Shown here: positions 6,596 to 14,006 of the stretch, in pieces
Layout of the letters: each line of letters starts with the position of its first letter
Position numbering within the stretch: the stretch's first letter is position 1
From: Bacteroidales bacterium
Lineage (GTDB): Bacteria; Bacteroidota; Bacteroidia; Bacteroidales; UBA932
Reading direction: 5' to 3'
Length of the DNA: 15,380 nt
Assembly (NCBI GenBank): GCA_017472115.1
Contig: JAFUQW010000044.1
Span: 1-15,380 of the forward strand
Notes under the pieces: model-generated
Seen by the model: only the letters and a program-made list of their open reading frames with translations
What the model was told of the DNA's origin: nothing
The model's database searches: none
Translations under genes and position numbers: made by a program

Positions 6596-9500
6596 GTCTT
6601 TTGTCTTTATCCGATGCTTCGATCTTCATCTCGACCCTGCCACCGTCTATCATTGCCTTTTCTTCAGCCTGTTTTGCGGCCTGCCTTTTGGCCTTGCTTG
6701 AGAACATGTTCTTGAAGAACTGCTTCATGCTGTAGAATTCCGTCTGATAACTGAAACCGACACCGTTTCTTTGTGAATTGTCGAGATAATTGGTATATGT
6801 GTCGGCAGAGTGTGAGAACAGATTGAGCCTGAATGCTCCCGATCTGTCGAGCTTTATCTCGATGTCGAGGTCACCGACTACGTCCTGAGTACCTCCGCCG
6901 CTCGTGTTCTGTTTGTTTCCTACACTGCCATTGACAACGACCCTGTTGTTGAAAAGCTGAGTAGAGACCGCGACATCGAAAATGTCATTGCCTTTCTCAT
7001 TAGGCTGATAGTTCAGACCTAAGTCAAGAGGTATGTCCAGTTTCTGGAAAATGTTGTTCAGCTGGTTTGCCATTGCCTCTGTCACGTTCGAATACAGGAG
7101 CGTAGTGTTGTTTACGATTCCGGATTGTTCGTCAGGAAGGAAACTGTTGGACAGAAGAAGCGAAAGGAACTGTTTCTGGATCTTGTCATCCGTGCTCAAT
7201 GCGCTTTCAACCCTTGATTGTACCATAGGATCCAGATCCGGGATCTCGATGGAGAAACTCAGGCGCGGATTGCTTATTTTTTCCGTGATGTTGATTCCGC
7301 ATTCGACAGTCCTTCTGTTGGCTACGGAAGTCGTGTCCGCTATCAGTGTCGTAAGTGAAGCCTTTGTCTTGTACAATGCGTCGATGTCGAGGGTACTCTC
7401 CATTATGTCACCGTTGAAGCGTACTGAACTTCCGTCCTGGATCTCAAAGTCTCTGCTCACCAGTCCGATAGCCACGAATTTGTAATTACCGCCCGTCAGG
7501 GTATAGTCACCATTGATTTCGAAAAGGTCTCTTCCGATTTCAAGGTCGATTATGCCGTTTCCTCTTCCTGACAGTACATTGCCGCTGGCCTTGTCTATTT
7601 CCACAAAAGCTTCCACATCCGGTTGGGCATTTACCCGGAGCCTGACGGTAAAGTCGTTTTCTGCCTCTTCCTTTCTGCTGATGTCACTGATCATCGCCTC
7701 ATAAGGATCGATGAATACTTCCTTTTCTTCTTCTGTGAATTTGAGCAGATTGGTGCCTTTGCCGGCAGATGTCGCAGCCGAAACAGGAATGTGGAGCTGA
7801 CCGGTCTTTGCTGTCACTGCATCTACGGAAAGTACGAGGGAATTCATCGGTCCTGTTATGGAAATGTTGCCTGTGCCGAATATGTTGCCATAGAAATCCT
7901 CGCTCTTGTCTTCATTGAGATCGATGCCTTCTATTTCATTGACGTTTATCCGGGTATTGAAGGTGAAATCCTTGAAATTGTTCCAGTTGATGCTGCCTCC
8001 GACCGTTCCGGTTCCTGTATATCTGTCTTTCAGGCTGATGTCGTCGAAATAGACTCCGTGCCTGTCGATATGGAATGAACCGTCAGCATAATATGGAACA
8101 TCAGTGTATGCAATGGTAAGCATTGCGTCATTCAAGGAGGTGCCCTCGCTTGTGATGTCAAGATCATCGAAGTGTCCGTTGATGTTTACCTTGCCGGTAA
8201 TGCTTCCGTCCATTTCGCTGAATATATCGCTGAGCACAGGCTGTACATATCCGACTCCGAGTCTGTCGAGCTGAGCCTCTGCATTTATCCTCTTTTCTTT
8301 CAATGCTATATTGCCGTTCAGGATTATGCTGTTCCTGCCTTCGATCTCATTGATGAGAGCTATGTCGAATCCACCTTTCTCTTCATTGAGTCTGCTTCCT
8401 ATGCTTACGATTCCAAGCGGTCTGGAAGCGATATGTGTGGAGTCGCAGATCATATCTATCAATATGCCTTTTTCCGGGAGCGGGGAAGTGATTCTTGCAT
8501 TTCCTGTCACAGATCCCTTTATACCGAATTTATCTCCAAGTACATTGTTGAGGATCGATATGTCGAATCTATGCAGTTCGATACCGAGAGTGTCCCGGGA
8601 GAATTCTGATGTACCACCGTTCATTCCTATGAATTCTTCTCCGGAAGAGAGTCCGAATGACTTCACTTTCATTTCATGTCCCTTGAGTGCGACGGAGGCC
8701 GGCAATATGTCCCACTTCTTGGAATTGAGATACAGGGAGGAAGGCTTTATTTCCAGATCAGTCTCAAGCATGCCGTCCTCATCTCTCGAGAATGTGCTTG
8801 ACAGAATGAATTCACCTCTGTTTATAAGCTCGCTGTGGTTGTCATATGTAAATCCGATACCTAAATGATTGTCATCTGCATGAGCCTGCAAGGTGTTGTC
8901 ACTGAGTTTCACTGAGGCAACCATTATTTCGTCGCACTTCAGGTCTGCATTGAAACTCTCTTCAAGATTGTCGAATCTTGCTGTCAGCCCTTTCATGTAT
9001 TGTTTCCGGAATGCGATCCTTCCGGAGTTCAGTCCGGCATCAAGGAGTCCTTCTTCATTGACATTGATGTTCAGTTCAGTACCGGACTCCACATATAATC
9101 CAGGCATCGCAAAAGAAAGTATGTCGATAAGGTCATGGCATACAAACCGGAAATCATATCTGTCATTCTCCCATGTATAATCAGGATTCCTGAACATGGA
9201 TGGCAATTCCTTTTTTGCAGTTATGTCAAGAATGTCTTTGAAAAAACTGCTGAAAGGCGAAGTACCATTGAATGTAGCTGATGCAAATTCTGACTTCAGG
9301 ATCATCCTGTGGTCTGATCCGGAGCTATGGGAGTTCAAGATGATGTCACCGATCTCATACCTGCCGTCAGCATTTTCAAGCATTATGTCAGCTACGTCAG
9401 CATTGCCGATGACCTCTCCTTCGGAAGTGCTGGTGAAATCGGCATGTGCCTGAAGTCTGACCTTTGACAAGCCTCGTTTGTCAATATTGATTGCATTGAG

Positions 9501-11249
9501 ATCAGCATGACCTATGTTTGCATAAAATCTGTATAGAGAATTGTGGGTCTTGGCGGACAAGGCAAAAGTTCCCTGAAACATGAAGTTGAGATTCGGGTCA
9601 TTGCAGATTACCTTGCCGTCGAATGCGTCTTTTGAAATGGCTCCGGCGGCAGCTATGCTTGAATAATCATAACCGTTGAGGAAAAGCCTGTCAACAATCA
9701 GTGAGTCTATTCTGGCTTCCGGCTTTTCGGATTCATTGCCGAGTCTGGCTGAGAAACCGGTGCACAATGTAGTCCTGCCGATGAACTTCCGATCAATTAT
9801 TCTTCCTATGTCCAGGTCGTCTGCAGAAATGCGTCCCGAGATGCCTATGGATCTTTCCTGTGACAGAATGTCGCTTATGCATATGTCAGCGCCGGCTTTA
9901 CCGATAAGCGAAGTGATCGAGGTCTCAATGGAAAGCCTGTCGAACGGGCCGGATACGTTGCCGTTCATGGAAAACAGCAATCCTCTTGCGAATCTGCTCA
10001 GGTCAGGACTTTCGGAACGTGTCCATTTCCGTATGAATCCGCTCAAGCCTTCAGTGGTCATCAGGAAATCATTCATGCCTGCCTTGATGACTGTGCTTTC
10101 TATTTCAGGAAGGCCGATGATGCTTCCCGTCATCCTGCCGGAAAAGCCTCCGTCCGCAGACGCGATACGGAGATTGTCAAAATTGAAACCGCTTACGACG
10201 CCCCCGACCTTTCCTGACAGTGAAGCTTTCAGATCATTTCCGTATAATTGTGGGGCGAAGTACCATAAAGTCCTGAAATCCAATATGGTCCTTTCTATCT
10301 CGCTGTCAATGCGGACTTTGTCGATGAAATATTTGAATTCTTTTGAATTCTTATAGCTCATCATGAACAAAGGCATGTTTATGTCAGACCATCTGTCCTT
10401 GATGCGAAGATCAGTGAGTATGGTCTTGCCTCTTCCTACCTTGGCGCTTCCTGTCAATGATTCGCATACCCATCCGCTCTTTTCTCTGAAGTCCAGGTGA
10501 TCGAGCTCACCTGACATGATTCCGGCCTTGAACTGAAGCTCACGTGCATTGATGTTGATGCCGCTGACCTGCATGTCGTTCCAGTTGATGCCTCCGTGGT
10601 ACGGAATCTCTTCAGCCTTGTGGTTCTTCATGGTGAAGCACATGTTGTTGATTTCCACCTTCTTGATGTGGAAGATCTCCTTCTCGCTCCTTCTAGGCTG
10701 CTCCGGCTTCTTTATGCGGAAGATTCTTGACAGGTTTTCTGTCGTGATGTCTCCGTCACCGGCGTCTTCCTTGTTCTCGAGCACAAGTGTCATTCTGGCA
10801 TCGCTTATATATGCCTTGTTAAGATGGATGCACTCCTGTCTTATCAGACCGTCCAAAGAGAAACGTGCGATGATGTATCGTGCACTGAAGAGTGTGTCAA
10901 CCGGTGCCGCCTCCGGGTCATTGGGATTCATTACCGGATTCCTGTCAATGACTGCCACATTCTTCAGGATCAATGTCGTGAATGGCTTGAAATGGATTTT
11001 TTCAAAAACGATATCACCATCCAGTCTGTCTGTAAACTTCGTCACGACCTTCTCCGTGATGAAGGTCTGTACCTGTGGAAGCTGGACAGCCAGAACCCCC
11101 GCAAAGACTACGGATGCAATGGCGACCACCGTCAGCCAGAATATTTTCAGAACCCTTTTGATGACTCGAATGCGTTTAAAATGTCCAACTTGCAAAAATA
11201 ATAAAAAATATCGGATAAAATCCGTATTTTTGCACCGTTGAGATAACAT
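6576..11249 (-). CDS. tamB: TamB-like inner-membrane-anchored periplasmic protein (DUF490/AsmA-like bridge)
   Basis: A very large envelope protein, 1557 residues from the only in-frame ATG near its 5' end. One N-terminal membrane segment (about residues 36-56, IFWLTVVAIASVVFAGVLAV) is followed by a long run of beta-rich repeats. The C-terminal TamB domain lies at about 1090-1500, with GGNYKFVAIGLVSRDFEIQDGS near 1250 and VRFNGD near 1273. TamB proteins span the periplasm and are linked to outer-membrane protein assembly with TamA and to phospholipid transport; no Omp85/TamA gene is adjacent here. The tail ends in a charged stretch. The start is doubtful: 26 residues precede the usual RVIKRVLK membrane-proximal sequence, and a -7-like TATTTTTG (11200-11193) lies inside the reading frame. 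If that promoter is used, translation must start later at a non-ATG codon, for example ATT at 11171-11169. Divergent from tsaD. Confidence 0.9.
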   Translation of the reverse strand: MLSQRCKNTDFIRYFLLFLQVGHFKRIRVIKRVLKIFWLTVVAIASVVFAGVLAVQLPQVQTFITEKVVTKFTDRLDGDIVFEKIHFKPFTTLILKNVAVIDRNPVMNPNDPEAAPVDTLFSARYIIARFSLDGLIRQECIHLNKAYISDARMTLVLENKEDAGDGDITTENLSRIFRIKKPEQPRRSEKEIFHIKKVEINNMCFTMKNHKAEEIPYHGGINWNDMQVSGININARELQFKAGIMSGELDHLDFREKSGWVCESLTGSAKVGRGKTILTDLRIKDRWSDINMPLFMMSYKNSKEFKYFIDKVRIDSEIERTILDFRTLWYFAPQLYGNDLKASLSGKVGGVVSGFNFDNLRIASADGGFSGRMTGSIIGLPEIESTVIKAGMNDFLMTTEGLSGFIRKWTRSESPDLSRFARGLLFSMNGNVSGPFDRLSIETSITSLIGKAGADICISDILSQERSIGISGRISADDLDIGRIIDRKFIGRTTLCTGFSARLGNESEKPEARIDSLIVDRLFLNGYDYSSIAAAGAISKDAFDGKVICNDPNLNFMFQGTFALSAKTHNSLYRFYANIGHADLNAINIDKRGLSKVRLQAHADFTSTSEGEVIGNADVADIMLENADGRYEIGDIILNSHSSGSDHRMILKSEFASATFNGTSPFSSFFKDILDITAKKELPSMFRNPDYTWENDRYDFRFVCHDLIDILSFAMPGLYVESGTELNINVNEEGLLDAGLNSGRIAFRKQYMKGLTARFDNLEESFNADLKCDEIMVASVKLSDNTLQAHADDNHLGIGFTYDNHSELINRGEFILSSTFSRDEDGMLETDLEIKPSSLYLNSKKWDILPASVALKGHEMKVKSFGLSSGEEFIGMNGGTSEFSRDTLGIELHRFDISILNNVLGDKFGIKGSVTGNARITSPLPEKGILIDMICDSTHIASRPLGIVSIGSRLNEEKGGFDIALINEIEGRNSIILNGNIALKEKRINAEAQLDRLGVGYVQPVLSDIFSEMDGSITGKVNINGHFDDLDITSEGTSLNDAMLTIAYTDVPYYADGSFHIDRHGVYFDDISLKDRYTGTGTVGGSINWNNFKDFTFNTRINVNEIEGIDLNEDKSEDFYGNIFGTGNISITGPMNSLVLSVDAVTAKTGQLHIPVSAATSAGKGTNLLKFTEEEKEVFIDPYEAMISDISRKEEAENDFTVRLRVNAQPDVEAFVEIDKASGNVLSGRGNGIIDLEIGRDLFEINGDYTLTGGNYKFVAIGLVSRDFEIQDGSSVRFNGDIMESTLDIDALYKTKASLTTLIADTTSVANRRTVECGINITEKISNPRLSFSIEIPDLDPMVQSRVESALSTDDKIQKQFLSLLLSNSFLPDEQSGIVNNTTLLYSNVTEAMANQLNNIFQKLDIPLDLGLNYQPNEKGNDIFDVAVSTQLFNNRVVVNGSVGNKQNTSGGGTQDVVGDLDIEIKLDRSGAFRLNLFSHSADTYTNYLDNSQRNGVGFSYQTEFYSMKQFFKNMFSSKAKRQAAKQAEEKAMIDGGRVEMKIEASDKDKRHERRKR
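11193..11200 (-). promoter_or_regulatory. tamB: Candidate -7 element for the tamB operon
   Basis: TATTTTTG followed by C on the minus strand matches TAnnTTTG(C), with predicted transcription start near 11187. No TTG is found 19-21 bases upstream. It lies inside the tamB reading frame as drawn from 11249, so either the promoter or that start is wrong. Confidence 0.35.
11204..11231. promoter_or_regulatory. Palindrome between the tamB and tsaD promoter candidates
   Basis: AAAAATA-T-CGGAT (11204-11216) and ATCCGTATTTTT (11220-11231) form a 12-bp inverted repeat with one bulged T and an AAA loop. The right arm overlaps the tsaD -7 element, and the left arm ends just upstream of the minus-strand -7 element. 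It could be an operator for a dimeric regulator acting on both directions. Read on the minus strand it is also a CGGAT/ATCCG hairpin followed by a T-rich tract, which resembles a terminator or attenuator ahead of tamB. Confidence 0.4.
11225..11232 (+). promoter_or_regulatory. tsaD: Candidate -7 element for tsaD
   Basis: TATTTTTG followed by CACCG matches TAnnTTTGC. The same 13 bases, TATTTTTGCACCG, occur in the divergent promoter at the left edge of the window (34-22, minus strand), which supports a shared promoter consensus. No good -33 TTG is visible. The predicted start near 11238 gives a leader of about 80 bases that contains a dispersed repeat. Confidence 0.45.
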
Positions 11250-11265
11250 AAAACATGCCTTCTGC

Positions 11266-11304
11266 TGTCATTCCTGACGGAGCGTCAGCGGAGTCGGGGA
11301 ATCT
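11266..11304 (+). repeat. Dispersed GTCATTC...GAATCT repeat, copy A (tsaD leader)
   Basis: The copy begins TGTCATTC and ends GGGGAATCT. In its middle CTGACG (11274-11279) and CGTCAG (11283-11288) form a perfect 6-bp stem with a GAG loop. It resembles the short repeats I recall scattered between genes in Bacteroidota. It ends 14 bases before the tsaD ATG and should be transcribed as part of the leader. Confidence 0.6.
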
Positions 11305-11318
11305 AATACATTATAGAG

Positions 11319-12341
11319 ATGTCAGACATAATTTTAGGAATAGAATCATCCTGCGACGACACATCGGCTGCAGTCATCAAAGACGGCTATCTTTTGTCCA
11401 ACGTGCTCGCAAGTCAGGATGTTCATAAAGCTTATGGCGGAGTCATTCCCGAGCTTGCCTCGAGGGCTCATCAGCTGAATATAGTACCTGTTGTGAGCGA
11501 GGCGATAAACCGCGCCGGGATAAGTCCGGAGGACATCACAGCCATTGCATTCGCCAGAGGCCCGGGACTTCTCGGATCTCTCCTTGTCGGCACATCATTC
11601 GCCAAGGGGCTGGCAATGTCCTTGAACAAGCCTCTTGTCGAGGTGAATCATCTCCAGGGCCATATCCTCGCCAATTTCATAAAGCAGTATGACGGCGAGA
11701 ACCGTCAGCCGGAGTTCCCGTACCTCTGTCTGCTGGTTTCGGGAGGTAATTCCCAGATAGTGAAGGTGAAAAGTCCGCTCGAATACGAGATATTGGGCCA
11801 GACGATAGACGATGCCGTAGGAGAAGCATTCGACAAGTGTTCCAAGATGATGGGCCTCGGTTATCCGGGAGGTCCTGTAGTCGATCGTCTTGCCAAAGAA
11901 GGTGATCCTCTCAAATTTAAATTCTCAAAGCCTCATATCCCCGGATTTGACTACAGCTTCAGCGGCATCAAGACATCTCTCCTTTATTTTGTGAGAGACC
12001 GGATGGCTGAAGATCCCGAGTTTATGGAAAAGAACAAGGCCGATATATGTGCGAGCTTCCAGAAAGCATTGATAGACATACTGATGGACAAGCTGATCAA
12101 GGCTGCTAAGCATACAGGTATAAAGCAGATAACGATAGGTGGAGGAGTCTCTGCCAACAGCGGCCTCAGAGCACGTATAGAGGAAGAAGGCAGGAAGAGG
12201 GGATGGACAACATTCCTTCCGGAATTCAAGTTCACCACAGACAATGCAGCCATGATCGCCATAGCGGGATGGTTTCATTATCAGAACGGTGAGCGTGCCT
12301 CTCTTGATGTGGCTCCTGTGAGCCGTCTGGCAGAATTCTGA
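11319..12341 (+). CDS. tsaD: tRNA threonylcarbamoyltransferase subunit TsaD
   Basis: With TsaB and TsaE, TsaD transfers the threonylcarbamoyl group made by TsaC onto A37 of ANN-decoding tRNAs (t6A); cytoplasmic and normally essential. The 340 residues match the family length. Seen are the opening ILGIESSCDDTSAAV (5-19), the GPGLLGSLLVG loop (81-91), metal-binding H111 and H115 (VNHLQGHILA), the nucleotide-binding SGGNSQ (141-146) and D308 in TTDNAAM. Older annotations call it Gcp or O-sialoglycoprotein endopeptidase. TsaB, TsaC and TsaE are not in the window. The partner in the following step, mtaB, lies 5.8 kb away on the other strand. The ATG follows a short GAG, but no real Shine-Dalgarno is evident. 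Its TGA stop shares a base with an ATG that opens a longer version of the next reading frame. Confidence 0.97.
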   Translation: MSDIILGIESSCDDTSAAVIKDGYLLSNVLASQDVHKAYGGVIPELASRAHQLNIVPVVSEAINRAGISPEDITAIAFARGPGLLGSLLVGTSFAKGLAMSLNKPLVEVNHLQGHILANFIKQYDGENRQPEFPYLCLLVSGGNSQIVKVKSPLEYEILGQTIDDAVGEAFDKCSKMMGLGYPGGPVVDRLAKEGDPLKFKFSKPHIPGFDYSFSGIKTSLLYFVRDRMAEDPEFMEKNKADICASFQKALIDILMDKLIKAAKHTGIKQITIGGGVSANSGLRARIEEEGRKRGWTTFLPEFKFTTDNAAMIAIAGWFHYQNGERASLDVAPVSRLAEF

Positions 12342-12346
12342 TGATA

Positions 12347-12375
12347 TGTCATCTCGAGCTTTCTGAGAAATCTTT
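12347..12375 (+). repeat. Dispersed GTCATCTCGA...GAGAAATCTTT repeat, copy B
   Basis: A variant of the family: it begins TGTCATCTCGAG and ends GAGAAATCTTT, with TCTC and GAGA as short complementary ends around the middle. It fills most of the gap between tsaD and the flavoprotein gene and ends 19 bases before the preferred ATG at 12395. It is open in the frame of the downstream gene, where it would be read as CHLELSEKSL. Confidence 0.6.
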
Positions 12376-12394
12376 ATCTGTAAAATTATTGAAA

Positions 12395-13927
12395 ATGAAA
12401 GAAATAGAAATAACCTCCAAATTAGGAAAAGAACTGACCGCCGACGAAATCCAGTCAGCAGCAATAAAGGCTCTAGGACTTTCTCCTAAGGTCAAGACTC
12501 AGGTGAAGTACCGGATAGTGAGGCGTTCGATAGATGCACGCAACGACATCCTGTACCGCTACAGGCTCGAACTTTACAAGCCTGATGAAGTGATGCCGGA
12601 ATACGTGCTTGATGAATATAAAGATGTCTCGGCTGCAGAACCTGTGATCGTGATCGGTTCAGGACCGGCAGGCATGTTCGCTGCCCTCAAGCTCCTTATG
12701 CGCGGATTCAAGCCTGTCATCCTCGAAAGAGGTAAGGATGTACATAAAAGAAAGGTCGATATGGCTAAACTCTCGACAGCCGGACAGGTCAATCCTGACT
12801 CCAACTTCTGCTTCGGCGAGGGTGGAGCCGGTACTTTTTCTGACGGCAAGCTTTACACCAGATCTTCGAAAAGGGGAGACATCAGGGAGGTCCTTCACCA
12901 GCTCGTCCGTTTCGGTGCCGATCCGTCGATACTCATTGATGCACATCCTCATATAGGAAGCGACAGACTCCCGCAGATCGTGGAAAACATAAGGACATGC
13001 ATAGTAGAGCATGGAGGGGAATACCATTTCGACTCCCGTGTGACTGATATCGTAAAGAAGGGAGACGGTTCATTTGATGTTGTCGCAGGAGCAGAAACAT
13101 ATACGGCCCGCAAGGTAATACTTGCCACAGGACATTCTGCACGTGATATTTATGAAATGTTCGACCGTAAGGGATGGGAAATCCAGGCCAAGGGGTTTGC
13201 TCTCGGAGTCCGCGTGGAGCATCCGCAGTCCCTGATCAACAAGATACAGTACCATGGAAAATACCAGCCTCACATGCCTACGGCAGAATATTCTTTCGTG
13301 ACCCAGATCGAGGGCAGGGGAGTATTCTCGTTCTGCATGTGCCCGGGTGGAATATTGGTGCCGTCGGCAACTGCAGAAGGCGAACTCGTGCTTAACGGAA
13401 TGTCGAATTCAAAGAGAAATTCGAAATGGGCCAATTCCGGAGTAGTCGTGCAGATAGAGCCTGAGGATTTTCCTGAATACGCGAAATTCGGACCTTTAGC
13501 ACTGCTGCAGTTCCAGAAGGATGTGGAAAAGTCCATGTTCGACTATACCGGCTCGTTGAAGGCTCCTGCTCAGAGGATGATGGATTTCTGCCGCAGGATT
13601 CCTTCTTCAGGACTTCCTCAGACTTCATATCATCCCGGTGCCGTGAACGCCCCTCTGCACGAACTCCTGCCCGAGCATGTGTCTCTTCGGTTGAAATATG
13701 CCTTCCCTGAAATCGGAAACAAGAAGATGCACGGTTACTATACCAACGATGCTCTTCTCCTGGGAGTGGAGTCCAGGACATCTTCTCCGGTACGTATTCC
13801 TCGCGATCCCGAAACACTGGAACACATTCAGGTGGCTGGACTTTATCCATGCGGTGAGGGTGCAGGATATGCCGGAGGCATAGTTTCATCCGCTCTTGAC
13901 GGCATCAACTGCGCCGGCAGAATATAA
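12395..13927 (+). CDS. NAD(P)/FAD-dependent oxidoreductase, COG2509 family
   Basis: A cytoplasmic flavoprotein of about 510 residues from the chosen start. An N-terminal domain of about 80 residues (YRIVRRSIDARND, then YRYRLEL) precedes the Rossmann FAD-binding fold. GSGPAG is at 88-93, with E111 (VILERG) at the end of the second strand binding the ribose. Near the C-terminus CGEGAGYAGGIVSSALDG (from C486) is the conserved FAD-proximal signature. This layout fits the uncharacterised COG2509 dehydrogenases; the physiological substrate is unknown. The reading frame stays open back to an ATG at 12341 that overlaps the tsaD stop, but those 18 extra residues are encoded by dispersed repeat B, so the ATG at 12395 followed by KEIEITS is preferred. 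It probably shares a transcript with tsaD, as the 53-bp gap shows no promoter or terminator. Confidence 0.9.
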   Translation: MKEIEITSKLGKELTADEIQSAAIKALGLSPKVKTQVKYRIVRRSIDARNDILYRYRLELYKPDEVMPEYVLDEYKDVSAAEPVIVIGSGPAGMFAALKLLMRGFKPVILERGKDVHKRKVDMAKLSTAGQVNPDSNFCFGEGGAGTFSDGKLYTRSSKRGDIREVLHQLVRFGADPSILIDAHPHIGSDRLPQIVENIRTCIVEHGGEYHFDSRVTDIVKKGDGSFDVVAGAETYTARKVILATGHSARDIYEMFDRKGWEIQAKGFALGVRVEHPQSLINKIQYHGKYQPHMPTAEYSFVTQIEGRGVFSFCMCPGGILVPSATAEGELVLNGMSNSKRNSKWANSGVVVQIEPEDFPEYAKFGPLALLQFQKDVEKSMFDYTGSLKAPAQRMMDFCRRIPSSGLPQTSYHPGAVNAPLHELLPEHVSLRLKYAFPEIGNKKMHGYYTNDALLLGVESRTSSPVRIPRDPETLEHIQVAGLYPCGEGAGYAGGIVSSALDGINCAGRI

Positions 13928-13945
13928 CGCATTCATAAATATAAC

Positions 13946-13994
13946 TGTCATTCTGAAATTTCAATTGTCATTCTGAGCAGAGCGAAGAATCTTT
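13946..13994 (+). repeat. Dispersed GTCATTCTGA...GAATCTTT repeat, copy C, with partial duplication
   Basis: A full copy at 13966-13994 begins TGTCATTCTGAGCAG and ends GCGAAGAATCTTT. A partial copy of its first 11 bases (TGTCATTCTGA) lies 20 bases upstream at 13946-13956, with the small palindrome GAAATTTC (13955-13962) between. It ends 12 bases before the ATG of the M64 peptidase gene. Confidence 0.65.
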
Positions 13995-14006
13995 ACTATA
14001 ATCCCA

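Noticed and set aside
6553..11241. Many long open frames on the plus strand opposite tamB (for example 9676-10356 and 10549-11241)
   Set aside because: They lie wholly inside the strongly supported tamB gene, show no recognisable domains, and their composition follows the opposite coding strand.
13946..13976. The repeated TGTCATTCTGA as the start of a CRISPR array
   Set aside because: Only two short copies 20 bases apart, no further units and no cas genes; it fits a partial duplication of a dispersed repeat.
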